A DNA stretch of 64,000 nt from JBQTJN01 sp052387095 (GTDB lineage Bacteria; Pseudomonadota; Alphaproteobacteria; Micavibrionales; Micavibrionaceae): assembly GCA_052387095.1 (NCBI GenBank), contig JBQTJN010000006.1, forward strand, positions 56,214-120,213, given 5' to 3'. Under the pieces are notes generated by a model. It was given only the letters and a program-made list of their open reading frames with translations, was not told the DNA's origin and ran no database searches. The position numbers and the translations under genes are program-made. Below, in pieces: positions 1-9,714 of the stretch (its first letter is position 1; each line of letters opens with the position of its first letter).

Positions 1-207
1 TACCGTCCTATGCTTGATGTTGAAATCATTCCTCTTGAACAGGATGAATTCACCTTCCTGCAAAACCTGAATCAAAACAAAACGCTCGGTGATTCTCTTG
101 AAAAAACGATTCAGGGATTCCCCGATTTCGATGTCGCCGCCTGCCTGCGTCGGCACAGGCAGCTGGACAACCGGGCCGCCCTTGATCCCCGCCCTGCGAC
201 AGTATAA
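1..207 (+). CDS. C-terminal part of a putative HvfC/BufC-like (DUF2063 type) protein
   Basis: The reading frame is open from the first base, so the gene begins outside the window. The visible 68 residues contain 'RPMLDVEIIPL' and 'KTLGDSLEKTIQ', then 'FPDFDVAAC'. This spacing recalls the C-terminal end of HvfC/BufC proteins (DUF2063), the partners of multinuclear non-heme iron enzymes that modify metal-binding peptides. That match is from memory of the family pattern and is tentative. The last twenty or so residues (RRHRQ onward) are Arg/Pro-rich and do not look like the family's hydrophobic end. A direct repeat CTGCCTGC near base 145 could mark a frameshift. lspA follows 10 bp after the stop in the same direction. 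Confidence 0.4.
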   Translation, partial: YRPMLDVEIIPLEQDEFTFLQNLNQNKTLGDSLEKTIQGFPDFDVAACLRRHRQLDNRAALDPRPATV

Positions 208-217
208 AACGCCAGCA

Positions 218-772
218 ATGATCAAAAACCGCCTTCCCCACTTCGCCGCCATCCTGGGCCTCATCCTCGGCGACCAGTTCAGCAAATGGCTGGTTATGGC
301 ACGGGTCATACGCGCCAATCCCGAAAATGGGCAAAACGCCGTGGGGTTTTTCCCCTGGCTCCTCGACACCCCGGACCTGCTTGGCTTCACCCGCATTGAG
401 ATCCTGCCCTTTTTCAACCTGGTCATGGTCTGGAACAAGGGCATCAGCTTTGGCCTCTTCAACCACGATACGGATTACGGCCCGCTGATCCTCGGGATCA
501 TGACCCTTCTAATCGTCGGTTTCTTCACTTGGTGGCTTATGAAAAAAAACCATCCCCTGCAGAGCGCCGGCATCATTCTCGTCATCGGCGGCGCACTCGG
601 CAACCTGATCGACCGGGTCCGTTTCGGCGCCGTGATCGATTTCCTCGACTTCCATGTATCTGGCTATCACTGGCCAGCCTTCAACATTGCCGATAGCTGC
701 ATCTGCGCCGGCGTCGCACTTCTCCTCATCCACGCCCTGTTTTTTGAAAAAGAGCTTCTTCCAAAGCCCTGA
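218..772 (+). CDS. lspA: lipoprotein signal peptidase (signal peptidase II)
   Basis: LspA is the inner-membrane aspartyl protease that removes signal peptides from diacylglyceryl-modified prolipoproteins. The 184-residue product, typical for the family, has four hydrophobic segments. Both catalytic signatures are present: 'GNLIDR' with Asp132 and 'FNIADS' with Asp159, as is the early 'GDQFSK' Asp. The loop between the first and second membrane segments (residues 31-60) is longer than in E. coli LspA. The ATG at 218 is chosen because the family N-terminus begins just before the first membrane helix; the frame stays open further upstream. The lipoprotein gene at 823 is a plausible substrate. 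Confidence 0.95.
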   Translation: MIKNRLPHFAAILGLILGDQFSKWLVMARVIRANPENGQNAVGFFPWLLDTPDLLGFTRIEILPFFNLVMVWNKGISFGLFNHDTDYGPLILGIMTLLIVGFFTWWLMKKNHPLQSAGIILVIGGALGNLIDRVRFGAVIDFLDFHVSGYHWPAFNIADSCICAGVALLLIHALFFEKELLPKP

Positions 773-822
773 ATTTAGTATGGATAAAGGCACTTGAACC
801 CTTTGCAAACCCAAGGCCCTCT

Positions 823-1338
823 ATGATTCGTACCAATAAGATTTTGATCGCCTGCGCGGCCCTTCTTGCCCTCAGCGCCTGCTCGAACGCCAAGAAGCAA
901 CTCGGCCTCACCCGCGAAAGCCCCGATGAGTTCGCTGTCGTCAAGCGCGCGCCGCTTGCACTGCCTCCTGAATACACCCTGCGCCCGCCGCGCCCCGGCC
1001 AGCCGCGCCCGCAGGAAATGAGCACAACGGAAGAAGCCCGCACGGCCGTGCTGGGCGGCCCGGCGCAACAGCTCGAAGGATTTACTGAAGGTGAAATTCA
1101 ATTCCTCGACCAGGCCGGCGCAGCAACCGCCGATCCATCCGTTCGTCAGAAAGTCGATGCCGAAACGCCCGCCTACGCCGAAAAAGCAAAACCTGTTGTG
1201 CAGCGCATCCTTGGCACCGGCGATCCCGAAGGTGCTTCCAATGTCGTGAATGCCACTGAAGAAAAAAAGCGTCTGGATAAAAACGAGGAAGAGGGAAAAG
1301 CCGTAACGGTCGGGGAGACCCCTTCGATTGAACAATAA
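823..1338 (+). CDS. DUF3035-type lipoprotein
   Basis: This 171-residue protein has a lipobox, 'LSAC' with Cys20, so it should be lipid-modified and membrane-anchored. After the anchor come 'SPDEFAVVKRAPLALPPEY' and 'LRPPRPG', the conserved core of the DUF3035 family, a small group of alphaproteobacterial lipoproteins of unknown function usually found between lspA and M16 peptidase genes, as here. The C-terminal half is charged and low in complexity (many Glu, Lys and Ala) and is probably flexible. Its end overlaps the next gene's TTG start by 11 bp, so the two are probably translationally coupled. Confidence 0.85.
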   Translation: MIRTNKILIACAALLALSACSNAKKQLGLTRESPDEFAVVKRAPLALPPEYTLRPPRPGQPRPQEMSTTEEARTAVLGGPAQQLEGFTEGEIQFLDQAGAATADPSVRQKVDAETPAYAEKAKPVVQRILGTGDPEGASNVVNATEEKKRLDKNEEEGKAVTVGETPSIEQ

Positions 1339-2761
1339 CCACAGACTCCTGAAACTCTTTTTCATCGCGGGTCTGGCCTTTATGCCTGCGCCTGTATTTG
1401 CCGCGGCGAAAGCGAAAGCGCCTCCGGCTGAAAAACACGCGACGCCGCCAAAAATTTTCAACGCCGAAAGATTCGAATTGGATAACGGCATGGAGATCGT
1501 CGTAATTCCCAATCACCGTGCGCCTGTCGTCACGCACATGGTCTGGTACCGCGTCGGCGCCGCCGATGAGGCGCCGGGTCAATCGGGCATTGCGCATTTT
1601 CTCGAACACCTGATGTTCAAGGGCTCCGACAATCTCGGACCCGGTGAATTCTCTAAGATCATCCGCTCACTTGGCGGCAATGACAACGCCTTCACCAGTC
1701 ATGATTACACCGCCTATTTCCAGTCCATCGCCGCGGACCAGTTGCGAACCGTCATGAAAATGGAAGCCTGGCGTATGCGCGGCCTGAAGCTGGCGGAAGA
1801 ACAGGTTACATCCGAACGCGACGTCATTCTCGAGGAACGCCGCCAGCGAATCGACAGCAATCCGCAAGCCCAGTTCAATGAACAGATGAGCGCCGCGCTC
1901 TACGTCAATCATCCCTACGGCACGCCCGTCATCGGCTGGCTGCATGAGATGAAACAATTGACGCAAGCCTATGCACGCGATTTCTACGATCATCATTACG
2001 GGCCCAACAACGCGATTCTCGTCGTCTCGGGCGATGTCACGGGGCAGCGGGTTTATGAGCTGGCGCAGGAAATATACGGCCCGCTGGCGAAAGTGGAAAT
2101 TCCGGTGCGCGACTGGCGGCAATCGCCGCCGGCGTCCGTTAAAATCAAAATGGAATCGCACCGTCCCGATGTGCGCCAGCCCGCCGTGCAGAAATTGTAC
2201 CGTGCGCCCGGTTATCGCAAGAACCCGAGCGAATCTTTAGCGCTGCAGGTGCTCTCGGAAATCATGGGCGGCGGCCCGACCTCGCGTCTCTACAAGGCGC
2301 TGGTCGTGAATGCGAAGCTGGCAACGGATGCGAGTTTTTCTTACAAGAGCGAAGCCTGGGACGATACCGAGGTCTGGATGGGCGCCACGCTTGCGCCGGG
2401 TGTTGATGTGGCAGTGCTGGACAAAGCCATTGATGATCAATTGCGCCTGTTGATTAAAGAAGGTGTCAGCGCGAAGGAATTGTCGGACGCGCAAAAAAGA
2501 ATGCAGGCCGCCGCAATCTATGCCCGCGACAGCCTCAGCGGCCCGCCCATGATTTTCGGATCTTCGCTGATCACGGGATCGACAATTGACGATATCGAAT
2601 ACTGGCCGTCAAAAATCGCCGCCGTCACCGCGGACCAGATTTTACAGGCTGCCAGGAATTACCTCGATCCGGACGCTCAGAAGATCGCTTCCATCACCGG
2701 TTACCTGATGCCGCCCGAAGAAAACGCACCCGCCAACGACAATAAGGAGAAAACGCCATGA
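1328..2761 (+). CDS. M16 family zinc metallopeptidase (catalytic subunit)
   Basis: This is a 477-residue periplasmic processing-protease-like enzyme of the M16 (pitrilysin / mitochondrial processing peptidase) family. A signal peptide covers about residues 1-26. The inverted zinc motif HxxEH is intact as H90-F-L-E93-H94 in 'HFLEHLMFKG', and the distal metal-binding Glu lies in 'RDVILEERRQR' around residue 170. The C-terminal M16_C half follows with 'GGGPTSRLYKALV'. The gene appears to start at TTG 1328, inside the end of the lipoprotein gene. The next gene overlaps by 4 bp and encodes the non-catalytic partner; such pairs form heterodimers in this family. The physiological substrate is unknown. 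Confidence 0.93.
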   Translation: MNNNHRLLKLFFIAGLAFMPAPVFAAAKAKAPPAEKHATPPKIFNAERFELDNGMEIVVIPNHRAPVVTHMVWYRVGAADEAPGQSGIAHFLEHLMFKGSDNLGPGEFSKIIRSLGGNDNAFTSHDYTAYFQSIAADQLRTVMKMEAWRMRGLKLAEEQVTSERDVILEERRQRIDSNPQAQFNEQMSAALYVNHPYGTPVIGWLHEMKQLTQAYARDFYDHHYGPNNAILVVSGDVTGQRVYELAQEIYGPLAKVEIPVRDWRQSPPASVKIKMESHRPDVRQPAVQKLYRAPGYRKNPSESLALQVLSEIMGGGPTSRLYKALVVNAKLATDASFSYKSEAWDDTEVWMGATLAPGVDVAVLDKAIDDQLRLLIKEGVSAKELSDAQKRMQAAAIYARDSLSGPPMIFGSSLITGSTIDDIEYWPSKIAAVTADQILQAARNYLDPDAQKIASITGYLMPPEENAPANDNKEKTP

Positions 2762-4110
2762 TGCGGCTTCTTTTTATTTTCATGTTATTGCTTTTCTGCG
2801 CCGGCACCGCGCAGGCCAAACCCATTCTCGATATCCAGGAGGTCAAAAGCCCCGGCGGCATCACGGCGTGGCTGGTTGAGGACCACAGCGTGCCGGTCAT
2901 CGCTTTGCAATTCGCCTTCCGCGGCGCGGGCGCCATCAACGACCCGGATGACAAGCAGGGTCTTGCGCAAATCCTCTCCAATACGATGGATGAAGGCGCG
3001 GGCGACCTGACCTCCGAAGTTTTTCAAAAAGAACTGCGCGATCTTTCCATCGATTTAAGCTTCAACAGCACCCGCGACGATTTCAGCGGCTCTGTAAAAA
3101 CCCTGACCGTGAATAAAACGCGCGCTTTTGAACTGATAAAACTCGCTCTGAACGCTCCGCGCTTCGATGCCGATCCCGTGGCCCGCATGATCGCGTCCAA
3201 CCGCAGCCGTATCCTGGAATCCCTCAACGATCCCGACTGGATCGCCGCACGGCTTATGAATGACGTAGCTTTTGAGGGTCATCCTTATGCCCGCAACAGC
3301 GGCGGCACACTCTCCAGTCTCGAAAAAATCACACCTTATGACCTGCGTGAATTTCACAAGACATGGCTGGCAAAAAGCAACCTTGTTGTCGCCGTCGCCG
3401 GTGATATTAAAAAAGAAGAACTCGCTTCTGTACTGGATAAAATTTTCAGCGCCCTTCCCGCAGATGCGCCCGCCGTCAAAAGACCGCTTTTCACATTAAA
3501 AAATGAAGGGCAGACCGCCATTTTCAAAAAAGACGTCCCGCAAAGCGTGATCGAAATCATGCAACCCGGCATCGACCGCGCCGATCCTGATTACCATACC
3601 GCGCAGGTCATGAATTTTATCCTCGGCTCTTCCGGCTTCGGCTCGCGCCTGACAGAAATCATCCGTGAAAAGCGCGGCCTGACCTATGGTATTTATTCTT
3701 CGCTGCTCGATATGAATTATTTCGATGGGCTGTCGGTTTCAACCTCGACCGACAACAAGAATGTCCCGGAAATGCTGTCTTTGATCAAAACCGAATGGGA
3801 CATCATGAAGACCACGAAGATCAGCGACAAGGAACTGCAGGATGCGAAATCCTATCTCATCGGTGCGCTGCCGCTATCCCTGACTTCGACCGATGATATC
3901 GCCGGACTTCTCCTGGCGCTGCAGACCGACAACCTGCCGCTCAATTACCTCGACCTGCGGGAACAGGCTATTCGCAAGACGACGGCGGACGATGTGCAGA
4001 AACTGGCGCAGACACTGCTGAATACAAATAAAATGACTGCGGTAATCGTCGGCGCGCCGCCCGGGATCAAGGGCGCTGTGTTCAAGGATAAAATCCCCAA
4101 TGCCGAATAA
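2758..4110 (+). CDS. M16 family peptidase, zinc-less partner subunit
   Basis: This 450-residue M16-fold protein has a signal peptide (residues 1-20, ending 'AQA') and therefore acts in the periplasm. Where the upstream enzyme has HFLEH this one reads 'QILSNTMDEGAG', so the zinc ligands are gone. The C-terminal half retains 'GSSGFGSRLTEIIREKRGLTYGIYS', whose Arg/Tyr region helps bind substrate in the non-catalytic subunits of MPP-like pairs. The ATGA overlap with the upstream gene (2758-2761) implies coupled translation and equal stoichiometry. I infer a heterodimer with the 1328 product. Confidence 0.92.
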   Translation: MMRLLFIFMLLLFCAGTAQAKPILDIQEVKSPGGITAWLVEDHSVPVIALQFAFRGAGAINDPDDKQGLAQILSNTMDEGAGDLTSEVFQKELRDLSIDLSFNSTRDDFSGSVKTLTVNKTRAFELIKLALNAPRFDADPVARMIASNRSRILESLNDPDWIAARLMNDVAFEGHPYARNSGGTLSSLEKITPYDLREFHKTWLAKSNLVVAVAGDIKKEELASVLDKIFSALPADAPAVKRPLFTLKNEGQTAIFKKDVPQSVIEIMQPGIDRADPDYHTAQVMNFILGSSGFGSRLTEIIREKRGLTYGIYSSLLDMNYFDGLSVSTSTDNKNVPEMLSLIKTEWDIMKTTKISDKELQDAKSYLIGALPLSLTSTDDIAGLLLALQTDNLPLNYLDLREQAIRKTTADDVQKLAQTLLNTNKMTAVIVGAPPGIKGAVFKDKIPNAE

Positions 4111-5629
4111 AACCGCCGCATGGAAAGACCTGCAGAAGCACTGCATTAATATGCAGGATGTGCATATGCGTGATTTTTTTGCAAAGGACGTGAAACGTTT
4201 CGCTCATTTTCACGTTGAACTGGACGGTTTTCTCTATGATTACTCGAAAAACCGCGTAACAAGCGAAACCATAACGCTCCTGGAAAAATTCGCCGATGAA
4301 TGCGGCCTTAAAAAACGCATTAAATCCATGCTGGCGGGCGAAAAAATCAACGTCACGGAAAACCGCGCCGCTCTGCATATGGCTCTGCGCGGTGCGCCGT
4401 CAGATGCCGAAACCGCCGGCTTTATCATCGAGCAACTCGACACCATTAAACGCGTCAGCGAAAGAATCCGCACCAGTAAAAAGATAACCGACATTGTCCA
4501 TATCGGCACGGGCGGCTCCGACCTCGGCCCGCGCATGATCTGCGGCGCACTTGCAGGAAGCATCGCCGGCCCTACCGCCCATTTTGTCAACAACATCGAC
4601 GGCGATGAAATTCTTGGCGTCTTAAGGAACTTGAAACCTGAAAATACCATCTTCATCATCGCCTCGAAGGGTTTCTCAACCGCTGAGACGCTTATGAATG
4701 CGGGAAGCGCCAAAAACTGGCTGATGAAATCTCTTGATGAAAAAACCGCGCTTCAGCATTTTTATGCCGTGACACAAAACATCGACGCGGCAAAAAAGAT
4801 GGGCATCACCCCCGACCACATTCTGCCCTTGCGTGACTGGACCGGCGGGCGTTTCAGCCTGTGGTCATCTATCGGCGTGACAATCGCCATCGCGCGCGGC
4901 TTCGAAACCTTCAAATCGCTGCTGGATGGTGCCTCCGTCATGGACAGGCATTTCCTCGAAGCGCCCTTCGATCAGAACATTCCTGTCCTCATGGCGCTGC
5001 TTTCGCTTTGGTACCGCAATTTCTGGGATTTCCGCGCCCACGCTGTTGTGCCTTACGCCAGTCGCCTGAATAATTTCCCCGCCTATATCCAGCAGCTGGA
5101 AATGGAATCAAATGGCAAGTTTGTGAACAACTCTGGTGAAAAAATAAATTACGCAACCGCCTCCGTCATCATCGGCGATGTCGGCACCAACGCGCAGCAC
5201 GCTTTTTTCCAGATGTTCCACCAGGGCAGTGACATTATTCCCTGCGATCTCATCGTGTTTACCCAAGCCGCGCATGATTTGAAGAATCATCACATTATGC
5301 TGGTCTGCAACGCTCTGGCGCAGGGCGAGGCACTGATGCTGGGCTTTGACAACGCAGCCGAACCGCACCGTCATTTTGACGGCAACCGCCCCAGCTCGAC
5401 CCTGCTGCTGGAGAAAATGGACGCACGCCATCTCGGCATGTTGATCGCTGCCTATGAACACAAGATTTTCGTGCAAGGCGCCCTTTGGAATATCAACAGC
5501 TTCGACCAGTGGGGCGTGGAGCTGGGTAAAACGCTGGCGAGCGAGCTGATCGAGGCTCATAAAACCGGGAAAACCCCGGTCGGCCTTGATTCGTCCACAG
5601 CCGCATTGCTGGGTAAAATCCATAAATAA
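4100..5629 (+). CDS. pgi: glucose-6-phosphate isomerase
   Basis: Pgi interconverts glucose-6-phosphate and fructose-6-phosphate in the cytoplasm. The 509-residue product has two SIS sugar-isomerase domains and both family signatures: 'DWTGGRFSLWSSIG' beginning at residue 246 and 'GALWNINSFDQWGVELGK' near the C-terminus. The phosphate-binding 'GTGGSDLGPR' and 'SKGFSTAETL' segments are also visible. It is somewhat shorter than the roughly 550 residues of E. coli Pgi. The ATG at 4100 overlaps the end of the M16 partner by 11 bp, so it is probably the last or penultimate gene of that transcript. A pgi gene at this place in the lspA-mutL block is not the arrangement I would expect. Confidence 0.95.
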   Translation: MPNKTAAWKDLQKHCINMQDVHMRDFFAKDVKRFAHFHVELDGFLYDYSKNRVTSETITLLEKFADECGLKKRIKSMLAGEKINVTENRAALHMALRGAPSDAETAGFIIEQLDTIKRVSERIRTSKKITDIVHIGTGGSDLGPRMICGALAGSIAGPTAHFVNNIDGDEILGVLRNLKPENTIFIIASKGFSTAETLMNAGSAKNWLMKSLDEKTALQHFYAVTQNIDAAKKMGITPDHILPLRDWTGGRFSLWSSIGVTIAIARGFETFKSLLDGASVMDRHFLEAPFDQNIPVLMALLSLWYRNFWDFRAHAVVPYASRLNNFPAYIQQLEMESNGKFVNNSGEKINYATASVIIGDVGTNAQHAFFQMFHQGSDIIPCDLIVFTQAAHDLKNHHIMLVCNALAQGEALMLGFDNAAEPHRHFDGNRPSSTLLLEKMDARHLGMLIAAYEHKIFVQGALWNINSFDQWGVELGKTLASELIEAHKTGKTPVGLDSSTAALLGKIHK

Positions 5630-5669
5630 AATGCTGACATACAACCCACAAGCGAGCTAAGCTTCGCCC

Positions 5670-7421
5670 ATGCGCATCCGTTATCTGCCCGAAACCCTGA
5701 TCAGCCAGATCGCTGCTGGCGAAGTGATCGAGCGGCCTGCTGCCGCCATCAAGGAGCTGGTGGAGAACGCGCTCGATGCGGGCGCCACTCAAGTCGAAAT
5801 CGATATCCGCGAAGGCGGTAAAAACCTGATCACCGTCAATGATAATGGCTCCGGCATGAGCCGCGAGGAGCTGGTCGCATCACTCGACCGCCACGCCACG
5901 TCTAAGCTGCCGCACGATGATCTGTTCAAAATCGAACATCTCGGATTCCGCGGTGAGGCGCTGGCTTCCATCGCCGCCGTCTCGCGCATCAATATCGCCT
6001 CGCGGCAGAAGGGCGCAGACGCCTGGGAAATCCGCGCCGAAGGCGGCAGAAAATATGAACCCGCGCCGAGCGCACAAACCTCGGGCACAAAAATAGAAGT
6101 GCGCGACCTGTTTTTCGCCGTCCCCGCCCGGCTGAAATTCCTGAAAACCGACCGCGCCGAATATACGGCCGTGAAAGACATGATCAACCGCCTCGCTATG
6201 AGCTACCCTGCGGTCTCGTTTCGCTTGACCAATGACGGCAGGACAGCGTTGCACTACAGGGCCGCGCCCATTTTGCGGGAGCGTATCGCCGATATTATCG
6301 GCCGCGATTTCACCGACAACGCGCTCCAGATCGAGTCGGAACGTAACGGTATCAGGCTCTCCGGCTTTGCCGCGCTTCCCACTTTTCACCGCGGCACCGC
6401 GCAGTACCAGTATCTTTTCGTCAATGGCCGCACCGTGCGTGACAAATTGCTGCATGGCTGCGTGCGCGCCGCCTATGCTGACGTTCTGGTGCAGGGGCGT
6501 CATCCTATCATAGCGCTGTTCGTCGATATCCCGCCTTCCGAATTGGATGTTAATGTCCACCCCGCCAAAGCTGAAGTGCGTTTCCGCGATGCCGGTGCCG
6601 TGCGCGGGCTCATTGTCAGCGCTTTGAAACATGCCCTGCATGAAGGCGGGCGGAGATCCTCCACTGCTCTCTCGGTCAAAACGCTTCACTTCTCGCGCCC
6701 GCAAAATTTTTCGTCCAGGCAAACAGCCGCGCCCTCTTATGCTTATGGCAACCTTGCCGAGGCCATGCAGCCTTCCTATATGATGGACCATATAAACCCG
6801 TCCGCGCGCGCTGAAATTGCGCCGCAGCAGGAAATTTCATCGCCGCTCGGCGCCGCCCGCGCGCAGCTTCACGAAAATTACATCATCGCCCAGACGGAAC
6901 GCGGCATGGTCATCATCGACCAGCACGCCGCGCATGAACGCCTGCTCTATGAACGTTTCAAAGAACAGGTCGGGCAGAACGGCATCGAGAAACAGGGCTT
7001 GCTGACGCCGGAAATCATCGAGATTGGCGAAACCCCCGCGCAAAACCTGCTCGAATTCAAGGGCAGCCTTCAACAATTGGGCCTTGAAATCGATGCTTTC
7101 GGCCCGAACGCCATTGCCGTGCACGCAGTGCCCGCCCTGCTCGGCGCGAAAACCGATATCAGAAGGCTGGTATACGATCTCGCCGATGAAATTGCTGAGC
7201 ACGACCGCGTCTCCGGTCTTGAGGCGCGGATGAACGCTGTGCTCTCGACCATGGCCTGCCATGGCTCGGTGCGTTCGGGGCGGCGCATGAATGCCGACGA
7301 GATGAACGCTCTTCTGCGCCAGATGGAGGCCACGCCTATGTCCGGTCAGTGCAATCACGGCCGCCCGACCTATATTGAACTGGACCTGAAAGACATCGAA
7401 AAACTCTTTGGACGCACATGA
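5670..7421 (+). CDS. mutL: DNA mismatch repair protein MutL
   Basis: MutL couples mismatch recognition by MutS to strand incision. The N-terminal GHKL ATPase is clear: 'ELVENALDAGA' (ATP-binding Asn), 'DNGSGM', 'RHATSKL' and 'GFRGEALASI'. The C-terminal dimerisation domain carries the endonuclease metal motif DQHA(x)2E(x)4E starting at Asp417, plus 'ACHGSVRSG' and 'GQCNHGRPT'. It is thus a nicking-competent MutL, as expected in a lineage without MutH. Length is 583 residues. The Pro/Ala-rich linker (about 335-390) is short. Its stop overlaps the start of the next membrane-protein gene (ATGATGG). Confidence 0.97.
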   Translation: MRIRYLPETLISQIAAGEVIERPAAAIKELVENALDAGATQVEIDIREGGKNLITVNDNGSGMSREELVASLDRHATSKLPHDDLFKIEHLGFRGEALASIAAVSRINIASRQKGADAWEIRAEGGRKYEPAPSAQTSGTKIEVRDLFFAVPARLKFLKTDRAEYTAVKDMINRLAMSYPAVSFRLTNDGRTALHYRAAPILRERIADIIGRDFTDNALQIESERNGIRLSGFAALPTFHRGTAQYQYLFVNGRTVRDKLLHGCVRAAYADVLVQGRHPIIALFVDIPPSELDVNVHPAKAEVRFRDAGAVRGLIVSALKHALHEGGRRSSTALSVKTLHFSRPQNFSSRQTAAPSYAYGNLAEAMQPSYMMDHINPSARAEIAPQQEISSPLGAARAQLHENYIIAQTERGMVIIDQHAAHERLLYERFKEQVGQNGIEKQGLLTPEIIEIGETPAQNLLEFKGSLQQLGLEIDAFGPNAIAVHAVPALLGAKTDIRRLVYDLADEIAEHDRVSGLEARMNAVLSTMACHGSVRSGRRMNADEMNALLRQMEATPMSGQCNHGRPTYIELDLKDIEKLFGRT

Positions 7422-7954
7422 TGGAAGAAAATCTCGAACGCAAAACCATATTGCAGGTCTACGCCGTATTCGGCGTGGGACTGGTTTTTTCGGTGATCCC
7501 GTTTTTCGCTGCCGCCGGCCTGTCTTTAGTGCTGGTGATGGTCACGCTGATCGCCGCCTACATTATCCGCAGCGGCGCGCAGGATGCCAGCCTGACTGAA
7601 AATCATATGACCTACATCATCCGCACGATCTGGATCGGGTCTTTTATCGCGTCCCTGACCCTCATCGCCGCCAGCCTTTATCTTCTCGCGGTTATCGACA
7701 ATACCCCGCTCGATCCCTGCATTCAGAAATTCTACCAGATGAGCATGGGCGGCATGACATTCGATGTGCAGACTCTGTCTGGCACATTCGAAGCCTGTGC
7801 AATTTCTTATATAGTGGTGAATCTCAATAGCTTTCTCATCGCGGCGGCCATCGGGGCGCTGCCGGTCCTGGTTTATTTCGGCGCAAGATACGCGCACGGC
7901 CTGAACCGCGCACTCAAGGGCTACCGCATCGCCAAGCCGGATACGTGGTTTTAA
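7418..7954 (+). CDS. four-helix membrane protein, DUF4870-like
   Basis: This 178-residue protein has about four hydrophobic segments (near residues 15-50, 65-90 and 125-155). Between segments it reads 'DASLTENHMTYIIRTIWIG', which resembles the soluble-face signature of DUF4870-type proteins (a short charged stretch, then a 'H..yqirTfW' type motif). The same signature occurs in the 123-residue protein at 49023-49394 ('DWMRSHYTLLEQTFWKG'), so the two look like distant paralogues. Function is unknown. It is translationally coupled to mutL by a 4-bp overlap and converges with the ABC transporter gene, overlapping it by 4 bp. Confidence 0.65.
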   Translation: MMEENLERKTILQVYAVFGVGLVFSVIPFFAAAGLSLVLVMVTLIAAYIIRSGAQDASLTENHMTYIIRTIWIGSFIASLTLIAASLYLLAVIDNTPLDPCIQKFYQMSMGGMTFDVQTLSGTFEACAISYIVVNLNSFLIAAAIGALPVLVYFGARYAHGLNRALKGYRIAKPDTWF

Positions 7955-9714
7955 AAACCCTGCATTTCATAGAGTTCGCGGTAATGCGAACTCTTCAGAG
8001 CGATTAATTCCTCATGGCTGCCCTGCTCGATAATCACGCCTTTCTTGAACACTAAAATCCGGTCTGCGCTCTGGATCGTCGACAAGCGGTGCGCGACCGT
8101 AATCGTCGTCCGCCCCTTCATCAAATGTTCCAGCGCCATCTGGATATAATGCTCCGAGATGGAATCAAGGCTCGACGTCGCCTCGTCCAGCAGCAGGATC
8201 GGCGTATCGGCCAGGATCGCGCGCGCAATTGCCACACGCTGACGCTCGCCGCCCGACAATTTGACGCCGCGCTCTCCCACCAGCGTATCATAGCCGAGCG
8301 GCAGTTCCTTGATGAATTCATGCGCATAGGCTTTCTGCGATGCCTCGATAATCTCAGCCATGCTCGCGCGCGGTCTCCCATAGGCGATATTGGACGACAG
8401 GGAGCGGTGGAACAGGATCGGTTCCTGCGGCACAAGCGCGATTGTCGCACGCAGAGATTCCTGCGTCACATCGGCAATATTCTGCCCGTCGATGCAAATT
8501 TCGCCCGATGTCACGTCATAAAGCCGCTGGATCAAGCGCGTCAGCGTTGTCTTGCCAGAGCCCGACTGCCCGACCAGCGCGATCTTCTCACCCGGCCGGA
8601 TGGTCAGGTTCAGGTTTTCGAATAATGGCAGCGTTTTGCTCTTGTAGATAAAGCCGACATTCTCGAACACGATTTCGCCGCTCCCGACTTTGATAGGCTT
8701 CGCGCCTGCGCGATCCGCCAGCTCATCCCGGCGCAGCCAGAACGCGATGACGTCCTCCATCTCGCTGATGGATTTCTGCAGGTTGGTGATGTGCTGGCCG
8801 ATATCGCGCAAGTATCCGTTGATGAGGAAAAAGCTGGTCAGCGAAAGCGCGATGTCGCCCGGCGTTGCCTCGCCCCGGCTCCACATGAAGATCGTGATGA
8901 CGATCATGCCCGACAGCATTGAAATCCGCAGCGCGCCGCGCACGAGATTGGTCGCCTCGCCCGTCAGCCACGCATTCTGCGCCCGCAGCCGCCAGCGCGT
9001 GGCGACGCGGTTGAACACGTTGTCCTCGCGCTTTTCCAGGCCGAAGGATTTAACCGTCGGGTTGCCCGTGATGATGTCTGCCAGCGTCGCGCCGATCTCG
9101 GTGTCAGATTTCGCCGAAAGTTGGAATTTTGGCTTGAGGAATTTCAGCGACATCCAGATACTGGCGCTGCAATAGATCAGTACCATGACCGCTACGAACA
9201 TGCCGACATACGGCAATTGCACCAGCAGCATCGACGTCATACCGATCATGATGATGAAAGCCGGCAGGATTCCCATGAACAGTGTGTCGCCGAACACATC
9301 GAACGCCCACATGCCGCGCGTGATTTTACGCACCGTGGCGCCCGCGAAGGTGTTGGCGTGCCAGTCCGAGGAAAAGCGCTGCACCTTGTGCATGGCATCA
9401 GTCAGGATTTCATACATATTGCGCACGGCAAAACGCGCCCACAATGACAGCGCCATCCACCGGAAGGCGTGATACCCGGCGCTTAAGCATGCGAAAATAC
9501 CGAGATATTTCAACGCCGCATGAAACCCAGCCGGGTCGCCGGCCGGGTGCGCGGCCAACGCATCCACGATCTTGCCGGTATAAATCGGCGAAAACGTATC
9601 GACCATGGTCGCACTGATCATCAGCGTGACGAGCAGAAGTCCCGCCTTCCAGCGCTTGCGCCAATAATGCCAAGTAAATTTTATAACTTCTTTATATCCA
9701 ATATGTCTTAACAC
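7951..9714 (-). CDS. ABC exporter half-transporter (membrane domain fused to ATPase)
   Basis: This 587-residue protein has six predicted membrane helices (about residues 20-300) followed by a nucleotide-binding domain. The ATPase motifs are complete: Walker A 'GQSGSGKTT' at about 382-390, signature 'LSGGERQR' near 485 and Walker B 'ILLLDEATSSLD' near 510, with the H-loop in 'TVAHRLSTI'. It should work as a homodimer. The substrate is not evident; lipid or drug export as in MsbA-like proteins is possible, and neighbours do not help. Upstream on its strand lies a 267-bp non-coding stretch with alternative hairpins that could act as a leader. Confidence 0.9.
   Translation of the reverse strand: MLRHIGYKEVIKFTWHYWRKRWKAGLLLVTLMISATMVDTFSPIYTGKIVDALAAHPAGDPAGFHAALKYLGIFACLSAGYHAFRWMALSLWARFAVRNMYEILTDAMHKVQRFSSDWHANTFAGATVRKITRGMWAFDVFGDTLFMGILPAFIIMIGMTSMLLVQLPYVGMFVAVMVLIYCSASIWMSLKFLKPKFQLSAKSDTEIGATLADIITGNPTVKSFGLEKREDNVFNRVATRWRLRAQNAWLTGEATNLVRGALRISMLSGMIVITIFMWSRGEATPGDIALSLTSFFLINGYLRDIGQHITNLQKSISEMEDVIAFWLRRDELADRAGAKPIKVGSGEIVFENVGFIYKSKTLPLFENLNLTIRPGEKIALVGQSGSGKTTLTRLIQRLYDVTSGEICIDGQNIADVTQESLRATIALVPQEPILFHRSLSSNIAYGRPRASMAEIIEASQKAYAHEFIKELPLGYDTLVGERGVKLSGGERQRVAIARAILADTPILLLDEATSSLDSISEHYIQMALEHLMKGRTTITVAHRLSTIQSADRILVFKKGVIIEQGSHEELIALKSSHYRELYEMQGF

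Noticed and set aside
140..217. Possible frameshift by CTGC duplication in the partial gene before lspA
   Set aside because: The other frame gives 'VGTGSWTTG', which could suit the family end, but only the C-terminus is visible and the alternative frame would run into lspA without a stop. Not enough evidence.
5880..6791. 303-codon minus-strand open frame inside mutL
   Set aside because: mutL is unambiguous on the plus strand and this frame has no family features.
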